A DNA stretch of 64,000 nucleotides, from positions 2,051,921-2,115,920 of the forward strand of contig OZ025269.1 of assembly GCA_964019165.1 (NCBI GenBank). The letters are read 5' to 3'. The translations under genes were made by a program, and so were the position numbers. How positions within the stretch are numbered: position 1 is the stretch's first letter; each line of letters opens with the position of its first letter. A model generated the notes under the pieces. The model was not told where the DNA came from and searched no databases. It worked only from the letters and a program-made list of their open reading frames with translations. Positions 37,861 to 49,761 of this stretch are shown here, piece by piece. This DNA is from Mastigias papua (lineage: Eukaryota; Cnidaria; Scyphozoa; Rhizostomeae; Mastigiidae).

Positions 37861-38190
37861 GGCCTGATATTATTGACTACGATTTCACTTTTCAACGCTA
37901 GCTTCTTGCATGTTTTGTACTCTGTCTCAACTCCGTGCTTCACCCAATTCAGTGCACTACGGTAACATTGTGTTCCTGTGTACCCCTATACTCCACAGAA
38001 GTAGTATACCCCACCTCTCAAAACGCTGCTCTCGACAGACACTTTGGCAACCTCGTTTGCGAATTAGCTTCGCAGACTAGATTGATAACGAAGATATAGT
38101 TTTATGTAGACAACTGGATTTTTGTTATGCTGTAGCTTTGATTTAACAATGGCCTAGTTACTAGAGATTTCTTTGTTTATTCTTCTATAG

Positions 38191-38897
38191 GGTACCTGCC
38201 AGGAACGATCTTTCTTCTGTTTATCATTTGCTGTTTGGTTATTCTTATACTTATCTATCGGAAGGCATCTGATTTCCTTCAGAACCAAGAAGGAGGAGTC
38301 GATGTAGATGAAGAGTCTATTTCGGAAGGTGAGGATGTAACTGAGAAGGGTTCAACAACGATAACATACTCAAAACTGAAATCGTTTGCATCACATGACG
38401 GAAACACCTCGCTGATTGTTGAAGATAGTGAAGAAGTTGAAGTAATTGAACACTGCACGGTTGAGGTGACCCTACGATTTTCGCACGAAAATAACTATCT
38501 GTCTGGTTTTATAGACAATTTTACAGGAATGATGCACCACAAGTCAAAAAGAGTCAACTGCATAAGATTCCATATTGCACTTCTTCCATACAGAAAGCGA
38601 ACTAAAACTGCGTATCGTCTATTAAAGGACTTAAATGCCAGAATCGCATTTGGCATTGGCAGTGTCACCATTGATGTCCTGAGCGACTCAAAATTACGCG
38701 TCCGGCTATATGGCAGGCGAGTAGAATTTGGAGTGCCAATCAACAGGGAACGGTGCATTGGAGAGTTCTATATACGACTGGATGAGTGCTTGCAAAGTTT
38801 ATCCTCTGAAGAAGAAGTAAGGATTACGCAGGCAATCTTCCCAAAGAGTCAACAATTCCCTTCGCATGATGATGACCTATTTTCTGATGAGACGTAA
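38191..38897 (+). CDS. Terminal exon of a single-span membrane protein with a C2-like cytosolic domain (paralogue 1)
   Basis: The exon starts at an AG acceptor (TTCTTCTATAG) with two bases of a split codon and encodes 234 residues to the stop. It opens with a transmembrane segment (LPGTIFLLFIICCLVILILI) followed by YRK. An acidic linker of about 55 residues follows, then a C2-like fold at about residues 80-205. That fold has a beta-strand-rich pattern with VEVTLRFSHENNYLSG, FHIALLPYRKRTKTAY and LRVRLYGRRVEFG, then RERCIGEFYIRLDE. Synaptotagmin C2 domains have the same order (LLP..K...TK, then IGE). The calcium-binding aspartates of loops 1 and 3 are not seen, so calcium-independent binding is likely. 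The acceptor phase and position match those of the paralogue at 42.7-43.4 kb. Extracellular exons upstream were not located. Confidence 0.62.
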
Positions 38898-40711
38898 ATA
38901 ACACTTTCGTAGATCTTTTGAAATGTAAAGTTGTAGATTTGAATGCATGAACTCTACCAATACCCTTTAATCGTAAATTCAGTGTTGACCCAGGATCTAG
39001 AGACTCATTTTATTATGAATTTCGATTTAGTTGAGCTGTTGCTTTGTGGGACATCTTGATTTCATCTCACACACCACTACACACTTTTATGGAATATGCC
39101 CGTAAATTCTCGAACCAGCCTCCTGGGGCGTACTTATTTTTGATACTTAATAGGTGGCACTTCATTTGAGGGAAGTGCTTATAAAATTACTTGATACATG
39201 TTGCATATAAAGCCCATCGTCAAACTCCTTATCTCCATGATAGTAAAAGGACATTCCAAATTTAATCATTAGCCTTTATCAAGGTCCTCCTCATTAAATA
39301 AGAGGGGGGCTTATTCGATGGGAGGGGCTTAGTAGCATTTTGAACTTTTGGTATGGGAGCTTATTTGAAGAACGCTTCCTCGAGTGGTCCAGTTCAAGGA
39401 TTGACGGTGGTCTCTAAGAATATGAAGGCTTGAAATTCTTGAAATTTAATTCAGTAATTTAGGAATAATGCAAGACTCTGAAGCTTCATCAAGACTTTGA
39501 TTTTTGTTTACTTGAGGTCTTTCGGAAAATAAAACAAATGCGAGTTTCACTTGTCCTTTCTAAGGCATTAAGATATGTTGCAACTGAGGAACTCTTCGGG
39601 GAGTGTCACTTGCAGACTTTTTAGCGTAGGAATTTAGTCTGCACGAATACTTATGCTCAAAATCGCTGAGATTTTAAGAATGCTTTTCACGAATATTCTG
39701 TGGCTCAAAAACAGCAAATTCTAAGAATAGTAAGGACAATTATAAACGTTCAGTTAAGGGTCTCGTTCAATTACTAAACTCGAGAGCAGTAAGATGCGGG
39801 AGTAACTCATTAATATTTAAAGGACGTATGCTTTGAAACAGGATCCTTGGTCCGATAAATCTGCCAGAGACAGCAGTCAATTTAAAATCTGTCCCTTCGA
39901 CTTGGCCTAAGCATGGCCAAAAACCACATGCTCCTTCTCAATGACCGATTTTGTTACATTCCTATGATCGTTTGCAAAATTTATCTGTTTGCTGCATGTA
40001 GAAAATCCAGATGTTAAACAGAACTTGCAAGTCTATCACTTTGAAGAAGAAAGTGGCAAAACCGTGCTTAGCAGGCTTTATATCAACTTTGATGAACTAA
40101 TGGTGCTGCTTTTTTATTTTAAAATGGGTAGTAAAATCTTAGCTGCATGTGGAATGAAACTGATGGATTTGTGTATTCACATTCCTCGGTGCTATCTCGT
40201 TTCTGGTGTCGCATGAAAGATGGAATGAAAGCATGGGATAAAGCTTCTAGAGTCTAGGGGATAAATACCAACCACAAACTCTACCTACAATACGAACAAT
40301 GGAAGCAATCCGCAAGAGGATCCCGTGTTGCTGTGGTAGAGGTATGTAATATTACATTTTAAGTGAGAAGGACCAAAGTTGGAGCATAACAAACTACTGC
40401 TTTTAACTCAGCAGTGGTGCCAACCATGACAGTACTGAGGGAAGACTGCACTGGGCCATGTCCCAAAATGATCACACCCTTCTGAGGTCGCGCCCTGTGC
40501 AACAAAAGGCAGGCCAACTGATATAATACTTACATCTTGCTAGAACCTCCCAGTTTCCTGCAACTTTTTCTCCTCGATTTTTGCCAAGTTAGAAATCAAT
40601 CCTGTAGAGGACTGACGAGATATTGGCATTCTGATTAAACGTGTCTTGTGCTGTTACCTGCAGTACTCAAATTATTAGTGAAGTTTTGACATGGAAATCT
40701 GAAAAGATACA

Positions 40712-41176
40712 TACACGCTCTTTTTTTATAAGGAACCTAGCTAAAGACCTAGTTCTAAAAGTTCCTTATTTTCGGACCTCTTTTTATTAAATTCTAGTAC
40801 TAAAAGTTCCTTAATAGTTCCTTAATTTTGACTGCACATAGAGTGCCACAAAAATGGCACAGACACTAGAAAAGCATTGAAATTCTGAATTTTACTTTTA
40901 ATTATGGCTAGAACTCAACCTCAAAAGCACAAAAGCGACAGGAAATAAGTTCTATATATGCAAAAGCATAATTTCAATCAAGAAGCATCATGTCTGTTCG
41001 ATTGATATCATACAATGTAATGTAATTTTCATTTGCATCTGAGTACAGCACTCGGATTTTGAAAATGAAAAGTTCCTTAGGGAATTTTCCTTTAGTAGTA
41101 TAAGTTCTTTAAATATTTCGGTCTTCTACATGTAGGCTCCTTATAAAGTGGTTCCTTATAAAAAAAAAAGCGTGTA
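40712..41176. mobile_element. TACACGC inverted-repeat element, GTTCCTTA subtype
   Basis: The left end is TACACGCTCTTTTTTTATAA followed by GGAACC. The right end is GGTTCCTTATAAA, an A run and GCGTGTA. The interior repeats AAAAGTTCCTTA/AGTTCCTTA at least five times, the same word that forms the inner end of both terminal repeats. Non-coding. Confidence 0.85.
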
Positions 41177-41210
41177 CAGTTGCCAGGTCCCCTCTTTAAT
41201 ATCCTTCTTA

Positions 41211-41426
41211 TTAACTAGCCACTTCAAATCTTTTCAAAAGGATCCTATTGATTTGAATCACAACTTCCATTGGACTTTTCAAGTCAAATACACGTCTTCT
41301 TCTTAAGAATGGTTTGTTTGCCCAGAAGAAAAGAGAAAAGGCTTCCTTAGATTTGAGGGATTTCAATATCAAGACTTTCTTAGAATCTTCTGAGCGGAAA
41401 TGTTTGCGTTCAAGTATCTTGTGCAT
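41211..41426 (-). CDS. Possible terminal exon, unknown protein
   Basis: An open segment ends in a stop at 41211 and has a lysine/arginine-rich, coding-like composition (RRRRVFDLKSPMEVVIQINR, ending LLKRFEVAS). No domain is recognised and no upstream exon could be linked. It may equally be a chance frame beside the adjacent mobile element. Confidence 0.2.
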   Translation of the reverse strand: MHKILERKHFRSEDSKKVLILKSLKSKEAFSLFFWANKPFLRRRRVFDLKSPMEVVIQINRILLKRFEVAS

Positions 41427-42687
41427 CGGTACTCAAAAAAGACAAAATTTTGTACGATACTGTATAGTGCTGGACAAACAGATAAGTGGGCTACAGCAGA
41501 AACAAAACATAGGAAAACACGACACAAGCTTTATACCCGAGTTAGGTCAAAGAGATGATGGGCCTGGGCGGAAATTGAAATTTTAGATATATAAGCACTT
41601 ACGGACTCTCTTACCTCTCAAAACATCCATGATTGAGCTTGACTAAGTTTTTGAGCAGCTGAGCAGTGTTTTCTCATACGCCACTTTTTTTATAAAAGGT
41701 TATGTATTAGAAAAGCACTTGTGCTATCTGTCATTTCTTGCTAACATCACACATTATGATCAATCAAGCAACGCAAGAACGTAGAAGCAAAAACACACGA
41801 GGATGTAAGGTGGAGTTCCCAAGAGATTTTTGACCGGATGTTGCACTACACTAGAGTGTGAATTATCACAGCAAATAGAATGTTCCCATTCTGTTTACTA
41901 AGGAATAATTTATAGGCCTAATCTCCTATCATATTGAGCAACCCTTTGGGTGTACTTGGCGGCTAAATTCCATTTTACATAACAAGGTTGATTAACTAGT
42001 TGTGGCCATTACGAGCTGGGGACAAGCACCGGAGAGAAGGGTGCGAGGGATAGTGCCCCCTCCTGTCTTTTCCTAGGGGGACAAGTAAATCAGAGGTGCC
42101 CTTCTTTTCACAACAATAGACATTAAATTTGCATCATGAAAACGGCTGACAACAAATTTTCCCAAATTATAATGAGAGCACAAATTTTTCCGAGAGGTAT
42201 ATCACTTATAATAAGATGTAAGAGATTTTTGTGAAATTTCCTGACCTTGCCATGATTTTTTTGTATTTTTGTGTGACGTTTTTTAATTGTTCTTTTGATT
42301 CTAACGATTTCGCATTGTGCTACAAAGTGTACGAGATTTCTCCAAGTGATATGCCCTTGAATTCTTCAATTCGTTTTGCTTTTCTGTGGTCTTCAGTCCC
42401 CCCCTCATTACTGTTGGCTCCCTTGCTTTACTATTGCTTCAGTGTCCCAGATTGCGAGAAAGTATATAAAATATTGAAACATAACAATACTAGAAAATGG
42501 GCAAGAAAGAACTTCTTGCAGTAGTTTCTTGCAATTTGATGAGTATACATAGGATATGCAATTCGCTAACAGAACACAAATCTCAAGAATCCCGGCTTGT
42601 GAAGCTTTGACTGTCTATACTGTTGAACCCATGCAATCTATGCTCACCCAAAATACGGCGGTATTTTGACCTAGGATAACATGGGTC

Positions 42688-43448
42688 TCAAGGACACGAT
42701 GATTGAGAGACAAGCTGCCCAGTTGCTCTGGGGAGGATTTCCCTTGACAAAGTATGTCCACCTGAAGCTTTAGCAATATCCTTCAGCTTCACATAACACT
42801 CTCCTAAACACCTGTCTCTACTCGGCATCCCATACTTCAGCCGCCTGCAATATAAACGAAATCTTACTACACTCTTTATGTCCGGTAATGCTTTAAATTT
42901 TGTTTTGAAATACTCATCAAAAGATGCAGTACTGGTGATATCGTGATATCTTGTTTTCAAGATATACCTCCTCACTGGTAATAACGAGACGTGGATTTTC
43001 ACTTGGTTATGCCCGACACCTTCAACAGAAGACATACCCTCAATCTTCGTCACTTTTCCAGCTAGATATTTTCTGTCTGAGTTTAAAACAAGTGACAAAT
43101 AAAGTTTTATTGGACTACGGCCTTGGACATTAGATGAGCTCAAGCTTGAAAGTCTGCGTCTTCTATCTCTTTGGTAAGTCTCATTTCCAAATACATCAGA
43201 AGCAAACGACTCAGCGTACGTTTCCGTGTCAATCGCTGTCTCCCGCACATACTGCTTAAAGGCACTTGTCCCAAGGTCATTAACTTGATCTAGCTGTATG
43301 GTTTTCTCTTTAGTGTCACATTTATCCTCTTCTGTCTCCAGCTTGCGATAGGAGTTCAAGTTTCTTTTGCGAAGTAGGTATATGATTATTGACGTTGCAA
43401 CAGCTATCAAGAGCATTCCCCCTAAGACGGTTGCAACTATTGCATACC
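42688..43448 (-). CDS. Terminal exon of a single-span membrane protein with a C2-like cytosolic domain (paralogue 2)
   Basis: The exon begins at a TTTGCAG acceptor with two bases of a split glycine codon and encodes 252 residues. The transmembrane segment is YAIVATVLGGMLLIAVATSI, running on to IIYLL and then RKRN. A serine-rich linker with RRRRLSSLSSS follows, a likely phosphorylation site. The C2-like domain has IKLYLSLVLNSDRKYLAG, IHVSLLPVRRYILKTRY, VRFRLYCRRLKYGMP and DRCLGECYVKL. It shares with paralogue 1 the signature R-x-R-L-Y-x-R-R-x-x-[FY]-G-x-P...R-x-R-C-x-G-E, the intron phase and the domain order. The two genes are convergent. The open frame continues upstream of the acceptor (MYSVNNLINV), but the conserved acceptor argues for an intron there. 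Vesicle or membrane tethering is a guess from architecture only. Confidence 0.62.
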
Positions 43449-43628
43449 CTGCAAACAAAGCAAATAAGAAATCGAACGATACCAAATCGTAGCTGATTCC
43501 ATGAAGAACATTTATAAGATTGTTAACAGAATACAAGTCACATATAGACGTTCTAAAACAAGCTTCTCTGACAAAAATGCGAGGGAGCTAAAATCCCTCA
43601 AGCCTCCTAGTGGCGCTATGCTTGGATA

Positions 43629-43974
43629 TACACACGTCTTTTTTTATAAGAAAAACACTTTTTCCTGAGGCTCAATTTTCTTAACTTTTCACGAATTTGA
43701 GGATGAGATTTTCTTAAGATTTTCTTAACTTCTGAAGGAAAAAACTGGCTGAAACAGGCTACTCTGTATTTCTTGGGCCACCATAAGTCTCGATCTTTGT
43801 ACGAGAGTTTGCAAAAATGAGCCAATATCAATTTCTGGCATGTAAAGGAGATGAACTGTAATTTTCTTAGCATTTTCTTGAGCTTGAGCCTTGTGATTTT
43901 CTTAGGATTTTTTTAAGATTTTGGCATTTGAGCCTCATTTTCTTATAAACTTTTTTCTTATAAAAAAATGTGTA
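43629..43974. mobile_element. TACACGC inverted-repeat element, TTTTCTTA subtype, copy 4
   Basis: The ends are TACACACGTCTTTTTTTATA and TTATAAAAAAATGTGTA. The interior repeats ATTTTCTTA(A/G) about ten times. It is closely similar to the 19260-19603 copy over its length. It lies 181 bp upstream of the paralogue 2 exon. Confidence 0.85.
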
Positions 43975-46900
43975 ACTTTATCAGTGCTCAAGTTCAAGAA
44001 ATAAGCATCAGTTTGATTTCTATGCGCTTATTGTTATCAGTGCTGACTAGTTTCGGTCAAGGGCCATAATCATAGCAACCAAAGAACCGGGTTACACTAG
44101 GGGAAATCACATGAAAAACACAGAAGAAACTACAGCATATGGAAGAAGGCATGAATGATAATTCATAAACAATGAAAAGACACACTCAATATCCAAATTT
44201 TACAACTAAAAAGAGCAAAAAATTTTTAAAACAGGAAGCATTCAGATTAAGAAGCACACAACAATGAAATCAGTTTAGAAGATATGGTCCATTGATAACA
44301 ATAACGAGAGCAAATAACAAAGACGCCACTTAACTATTAAACACACTAGCTTAACAGGAAGCAAATTTGGTTTCAAAAAGACATCATCAAACTACCCGAG
44401 ATACACAGGAGAAGCTAGAAAACACAGAAATTGAATAGATCTGAATGGCGCAGGGTTAATGCACCTGATAGTGGTGAAAAGAATGTTAGAAGACACAAGA
44501 AAAGTAGAAAAGGCATATGGCTGGTTTCAACGAATGAAATACGAATGAAATGCAATGAAATAAAACATCAACAACAAACACCAACCACTCTGAAGTACAC
44601 CAAGCAGAATCGGACACTCAAACATTATCATAATTAAGCATTGTTGTCTATAACTGATCATTTAATTTGCATTGTACCATGATTATACTGAACCCAGATA
44701 AACCCATGGGTACTTATTCGAGGGTGGGGGCTAATTTGTAGGAAATCATCCTGGGGTTGGGGGCTTTATGAGGGTGGTGTATTTGAAGGAGGGGCCTTAA
44801 TCGAATCATTACGGCATTTTATTTTGGTTCATCTTTCAGTCCTTATCCAATGCTTCATACTCTGACTAGTGTCCGATAAGAAAAGCTTTTCAGAACGCCT
44901 AAAGGACACGTTTTCGAGCTATAGTGACGTACTGTAGTACCAACAGACTATGTATATACTTCTTGTGGATGTACTGTATATTTGTATGTTTATACATATG
45001 CCACCATGGTCTTTGACTCTATGTCATAATTGCAAAATAACACATTCCTAATGATCATAAGACTTGATGAGTTTTGTTCATATAAGTTTTCATTTTGCAA
45101 ATAGCTGGTTTGAATTAGCTTTATATATGTGTATAGTTAGATATACCAGCAATTGTAAATACCAACTTTAAAGAATGTAATAATAAATAAATAAATAAAT
45201 ATATCTCGCCACGGGAAGGAGAAGGACAGGGGAAAACGTATGCGGAAGTAAGTTATTTCTAATAAGGTATAACTCTATGTCATAGAACGTTGTATTATAG
45301 GGCGTAGCCACAAAAGGGCGTGGTCTGTTAAACCCCCCTCCTAGCCTATCGTGGCTGGGCCGTACCTTCTTGCACGGTTCAAGTCAGCCTATCCTTTGCA
45401 TAGCATCTGAATTACACATATTTTGTTTATAAGAAACCAAGGTGCGGTGCTGGTAGGCAGCTTCTTAAATTTTCTAGCCATTTTGCTATTAAAAGTTTCT
45501 TATTTGTATCTTAAATTTCTTAGGTGATGAATTTCCTTGGTGAAGCCCAAGGATAGCAGAGATTTCTGCTTCCTCTCCATCACGCTTTTGGCCAAAGAAC
45601 ACACAAGTACTTCATGAAGAGGGCACTGCTTGCATTCAAGTTCGAGGTTAATAAATGCAAACTGCATGTCAGGTGTAGTGTTGCAATGTACAGCGATGCT
45701 CAATGCCAAAACTGTTTCGAGTGTCAACTCAAAAAATTAAAACTGCGAATTATAAAAGTTTCTGAGCTTTTTTCAATTTGGGTAGGGTTGGTTCTTAACT
45801 TTCGAAAAAAATTGAGCCTACCGTTTCTTATAACCTGTTTCTTATAAAAAATGCGTGTATGTGAACTGTGGCACTACTGTAATAAGATGCGTCGTCTTAT
45901 ATGGTTTAGGTTTAATTTCATACCACCAGCATTTCTGCCTCAATGACTCAGGTACGTAACTACGGAATGGGTCCTGGGGGTCCACATCCTTGCCCTTTTC
46001 CTCAAAAAGGTCAAAGTTCCCTTTTTCTTAGAGTTTTGAAAACGTTTATTACATTTTTGTTAAGTAACCGGCAATTCGTGAGTACTTTTGTATGAAAATT
46101 TTAACAGTACCTGAATTGAACGACTGTTCACATTACTGCCGCAAGTGCGACGTTTACTGGCGCGATCGCATGCTCCGAATTCCCGCGAAACCCCTTCAGA
46201 AATCAACAGTAAACATGGCAGCATTGGAAAATAGTAAATGTAGGTTCATGTCAACAAAGCTATTTGTACTTACATGGGAAATTCATGCCCTCTGAGTCTC
46301 CAGTGCAGTCTTACTCACTAGCCAGTGTATTTAACGTGGGACGAAATATACGCAGCTTCACTGCTTTCCTTGACAACAAGTCGACGGGGGTATCAAGTAT
46401 TTGCGGTTACGAGATTGTTCCAATGAGTTTGTAAGTTATACTGTATGCGATTGTTCCTGTGTGGATGCAAACCATTGTGAAATTCGATTTTATACATTTG
46501 GTTAAACTTCCCTGAAGACACGGGGGCTCTCCTTTATGCTGCATCTTTCGGAATTATTCACAAGACTGTAGAACGAACGAGAGGGATGTATACATTGACA
46601 GCCTTTTCTTGCAGGAGAAAAGAGTAAGTGGAGTTGGAAATTAAGATCACCAGACTTGGATAAAATTTTTAGACAAAAGTATGGAGTAAATTCAAGTTTA
46701 AAAGAATCTTCTCCATCAGGCGAATTTCAATAATTACATGGGAACAGGGGCAATTCCTGATTGAATGATCCTTTAGTGTTCAAGATATTTTCCAGCAAAC
46801 CAGAAGATATTTTTGAACTGAAAAGGAATTTCCTTAGCGAACTGCAATACAGGAGATTTCTATCCTCATAGCACGCATGTCCTTAACTAATCACTGTTCC

Positions 46901-46977
46901 AATGTCAAAACTTTTGACAATACATATAGCTACCCACCAAGCAACATACACTGACTGAATTAGCTCTTGTGTTCTCA
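43975..46977. other. Stretch without supported genes, repeat-rich
   Basis: It contains an inverted-repeat element at 45413-45859, an (AATA)n run near 45180-45200 and GGGGGCTTATTCGAGGG-type debris at 44700-44800. A CpG-rich patch lies at about 46145-46195 (GCGACGTTTACTGGCGCGAT), which could be a promoter. The open frame there (46092-46295, +) has no recognisable product. Confidence 0.3.
45413..45859. mobile_element. TACACGC inverted-repeat element, GTTTCTTA subtype
   Basis: The left end is TACACATATTTTGTTTATAA followed by GAAACC. The right end is GTTTCTTATAAAAAATGCGT then GTA. Interior words AGCTTCTTAAATT, AAAAGTTTCTTATTTG and AAATTTCTTAGG again echo the inner terminal repeat. Confidence 0.75.
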
Positions 46978-47496
46978 GGCCATTGCACTTTTGAGGCTCG
47001 TCTGGTTTTCTTCCTTCGTACCAAAAACTCAACAAAACTCAGCGCTCTCCCCCTCACAAATGGTAAAGACAACGGGTCATTGGCCATTGCACTTTTGAGG
47101 CTCGTCTGGTTTTCTTCCTTCGCACCAAAAACTCAACAAAACTCAGCGCTCTCCCCCTCACAAATGGTAAAGACAACGGGTCATTGGCCATTGCACTTTT
47201 GAGGCTCGTCTGGTTTTCTTCCTTCGCACCAAAAACTCAACAAAACTCAGCGCTCTCCCCCTCACAAATGGTAAAGACAACGGGTCATTGGCCATTGCAC
47301 TTTTGAGGCTCGTCTGGTTTTCTTCCTTCGCACCAAAAACTCAACAAAACTCAGCGCTCTCCCCCTCACAAATGGTAAAGACAACGGGTCATTGGCCATT
47401 GCACTTTTGAGGCTCGTCTGGTTTTCTTCCTTCGCACCAAAAACTCAACAAAACTCAGCGCTCTTCCCCTCACAAATGGTAAAGACAACGGGTCTG
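46978..47496. repeat. 104-bp tandem repeat, five copies
   Basis: Copies start at 46978, 47082, 47186, 47290 and 47394, each with GGCCATTGCACTTTTGAGGC and CTCACAAATGGTAAAGACAA. Copies differ by single substitutions. The unit is not a multiple of three, so open frames across it are fortuitous. Confidence 0.95.
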
Positions 47497-49014
47497 AATT
47501 TCGTCAGATTTCAAAATAGAACAAAATAATAGCATAGTCCAATAGATTATCCCTGAAAATGCGTCTTCTGTAACTTGGACATGCTCAACCACATGCATCG
47601 ACTAATATGTTATAGGAATTTTCAGTGGGGTGGCTTGCAAAAAAATTTGCTGACAAATTTGGACAAGGCGCCATAAAAACCAGAAAAGCCATAATCAATA
47701 CCGGTATTGCTTGAATTGCCCCTTCGAAAAAGCTCCCATGCTAGAACTTCAAGTTGTCTAATAAGTCCCCTTGAATAAGCCCCCACCCCATATCGATGAT
47801 GAAGACTTTGATAAAGACTGATGCTTAAATTGAGCCAAAAAGTACCGACACCCTGGATGCATTACCAACATTGAGCTCTTCACCGAGGCTTCGCAACAAA
47901 TTTGAGAACTAACGTTTAAAACAACGCCACATCTAGTAGAGCCCAAAATGAAGCATAAAACTAAAAGTTTTGATTCATCAACTGAAGATGTAACAAAGAT
48001 TTCAAAAGATTCTACATTAGATTAATCATAAATTCAAATTAGTGTCGTAGTACTAGAGTTACAAATCTATAGCAATGAAAATATGACTGCGAAGGAGCTT
48101 TAGGGTCTCACTAAGATAATCTGTGTTGAAGGTGTTCGATATCATCAATAGTATACCGGCCATATCTGAAGATCAGACTAAAATGTATAGATTGATGGAT
48201 AAAGCACTGATAATACATTAGCATACCCATTGGTATCGATAATAGAAAACTATTAAAATGGCACATGGAAATGGTATGGCATTCCAAATGATGTATAGAA
48301 AACCAACCAGTCAATACTCCACACCTATTGACGTATGACCGTCTAGAGTAGGGGTGGGCAGACTTTTAGGATGGTAGGCCAGATCTGTGAAACCTTTTCA
48401 TCAAGCTGGCTAGGGGTGTACTAAACTAAGTAAAACTTGTATTAGTGAGGACCTGGTAAATTTTAATTATTTTATACTAAAAGCAAGTTAGTAAAAAATG
48501 GGGCTATATACTCGCGGTTCACAAAAATTTCCTTCGCGGGCCAGGTTGTCGCCAGCGGGCCGTGTCGTGCCCACCCCTGATTTAGAATACGTTTTAACGT
48601 TTTCAATGGTAAATAAAGAGTCGAGGGTAAACGAAGCTGCGGCTAAACAAAGTAGAGGTTATTCATGAAGCATAGGACCCTCAATGGTAAGTGCTACGTC
48701 ATCAAGAGCAACAGAATCATTTTAGAGCAAAATCATAATTTGACATGATTGTGATTTGATTTTTGGTTAAAAAATATCAGTCAAATGTATATCCAAAGTT
48801 GTATGGTAGGCAGACGATCTCTGCTAGACTTCTCTGGAGATAATACGCCAATTTGCAATGATCTATGGCCAAAACATAGGGGTCATAGGAATTAGGGCAG
48901 GAGGTGAATACACAAATGTGCCAAACATTTATCTCTAGATATTGGGAAAGTCCGTAGATAGACTCACCCCCGGAACCTACCTACATCCTTCGTTACAAAA
49001 ACAATGTGCTACTT
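47497..49014. other. Stretch without supported genes
   Basis: It contains repeat debris (AATAAGCCCCCACCCC near 47777, and a GTAGGGGTGGGCAGACTTTT to GTGCCCACCCCTGA inverted pair at about 48345-48580, probably the two ends of a hAT-like non-autonomous element). A short open segment ends at 48111 (YGRYTIDDIEHLQHRLS, -) behind a good acceptor and could be a small terminal exon. I could not place it in a gene. Confidence 0.3.
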
Positions 49015-49761
49015 CTACAAACCTATAATCACTGCCAAAAGTCTTGGAACACTTGCAGTATTTTTTGAGCTGGCTGAGCAGCATTCCCTCTCTCCCTGAA
49101 GACGATGCTGATTTGTAAAGGTTCTACACACAGCACATAATCGAAATGCATTCAGAGCACTTTCTGGCAACAAAACCATTAGTTCAGCATTGCTTTGTTT
49201 TGGGGGGGGGAGGCAGACGGGGTGTTGTCCTTTCTGTTTCAGAGGAATATCATCACTGTCACATGAAATGCTGTTGTCATAGGGTATCCCAAGGACTTTT
49301 GGCAATGATTGTAGCAGAATTCTGCCAGGATAAGACATCGGATTTTGATGTCCTTCGTCAAATCAATCCGAAATAGTGACCCGAAAAAATATCTTCAGTG
49401 ATTTTATCCCAACACAAAAATCCCAATTGCACACTGATTATCAGCTAACTCAGAAAGCACTAAAACCACTTATTACTCTATTCATTACTTGAAAACTGGC
49501 TTGGAAACAACAGCACAGTTGAAGACATAAACCTTAGGTTTTCAATTTCCTCCAGAAATTGTCTAGCTTCCTTGCTGATCTCCTCCTTCACAGCAGTATT
49601 GCTTAAAGATCCAAGATTGAACGGGAGCGAGGTTGATCCTTTGCCACTACGAGGTGGAAGATGTGGCTGCTTGCTGCCCTGTGATTCAGCTTTTCCAGTC
49701 GAGGAATCAGCTGTCAGCGCAATATCACGTAGCTCGATGTTGTTCAACGAGGAAGATGATC
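49015..49761 (-). CDS. Two exons of an unidentified gene
   Basis: Exon 49761-49533 begins at a TTCTAG acceptor and ends at AAG|GTTTAT. It encodes SSSSLNNIELRDIALTADSS, a proline/serine linker (KQPHLPPRSGKGSTSLPFN), and then a helical segment, VKEEISKEARQFLEEIENL. The phase fits an exon starting at 49321 (LLQSLPKVLGIPYDNS, PLKQKGQHPVCLPPPK, LMVLLPESALNAFRLCAVC) that stops at 49015. Composition and the charged helix argue for real coding sequence. I do not recognise the family. Upstream exons are not found. The second exon is weaker than the first. Confidence 0.45.

Larger units (their letters stand above)
33968..38190. other. Intergenic/intron stretch with repeat debris
   Basis: It contains two fragments of the dispersed repeat (35262-35420 and 37745-37860), a degenerate inverted-repeat element (36731-37067) and short ATT/ATA/TCA microsatellites near 34163, 36000 and 36060. 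Upstream exons of the plus-strand membrane-C2 gene should lie here but could not be fixed. One possible minus-strand exon, 37445-37333 (SYYGKEAWSKLLLRGIPQQN and onward), has a good acceptor and a weak donor. Confidence 0.35.
38898..42687. other. Convergent region between the two membrane-C2 paralogues
   Basis: It holds the 465-bp inverted-repeat element at 40712-41176 and GC-rich TTATTCGAGGG-type repeat debris near 39150-39370. An open minus-strand segment ends at 41211. I see no other supported gene. The 75-codon frame at 39989-40216 (+) has coding-like composition but no recognisable domain. Confidence 0.35.

Noticed and set aside
19326..43873. Lysine/phenylalanine-rich frames at 19326-19589 and 43616-43873 as paralogous genes
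   Set aside because: They are the same inverted-repeat element read on the minus strand; the similarity reflects element copies.
46969..47202. Plus-strand frame through the 104-bp repeats
   Set aside because: Unit length is not a multiple of three and the frame breaks in later copies.
49146..49376. Plus-strand frame with a G run
   Set aside because: It is antisense to the better-supported minus-strand exons and crosses a homopolymer.
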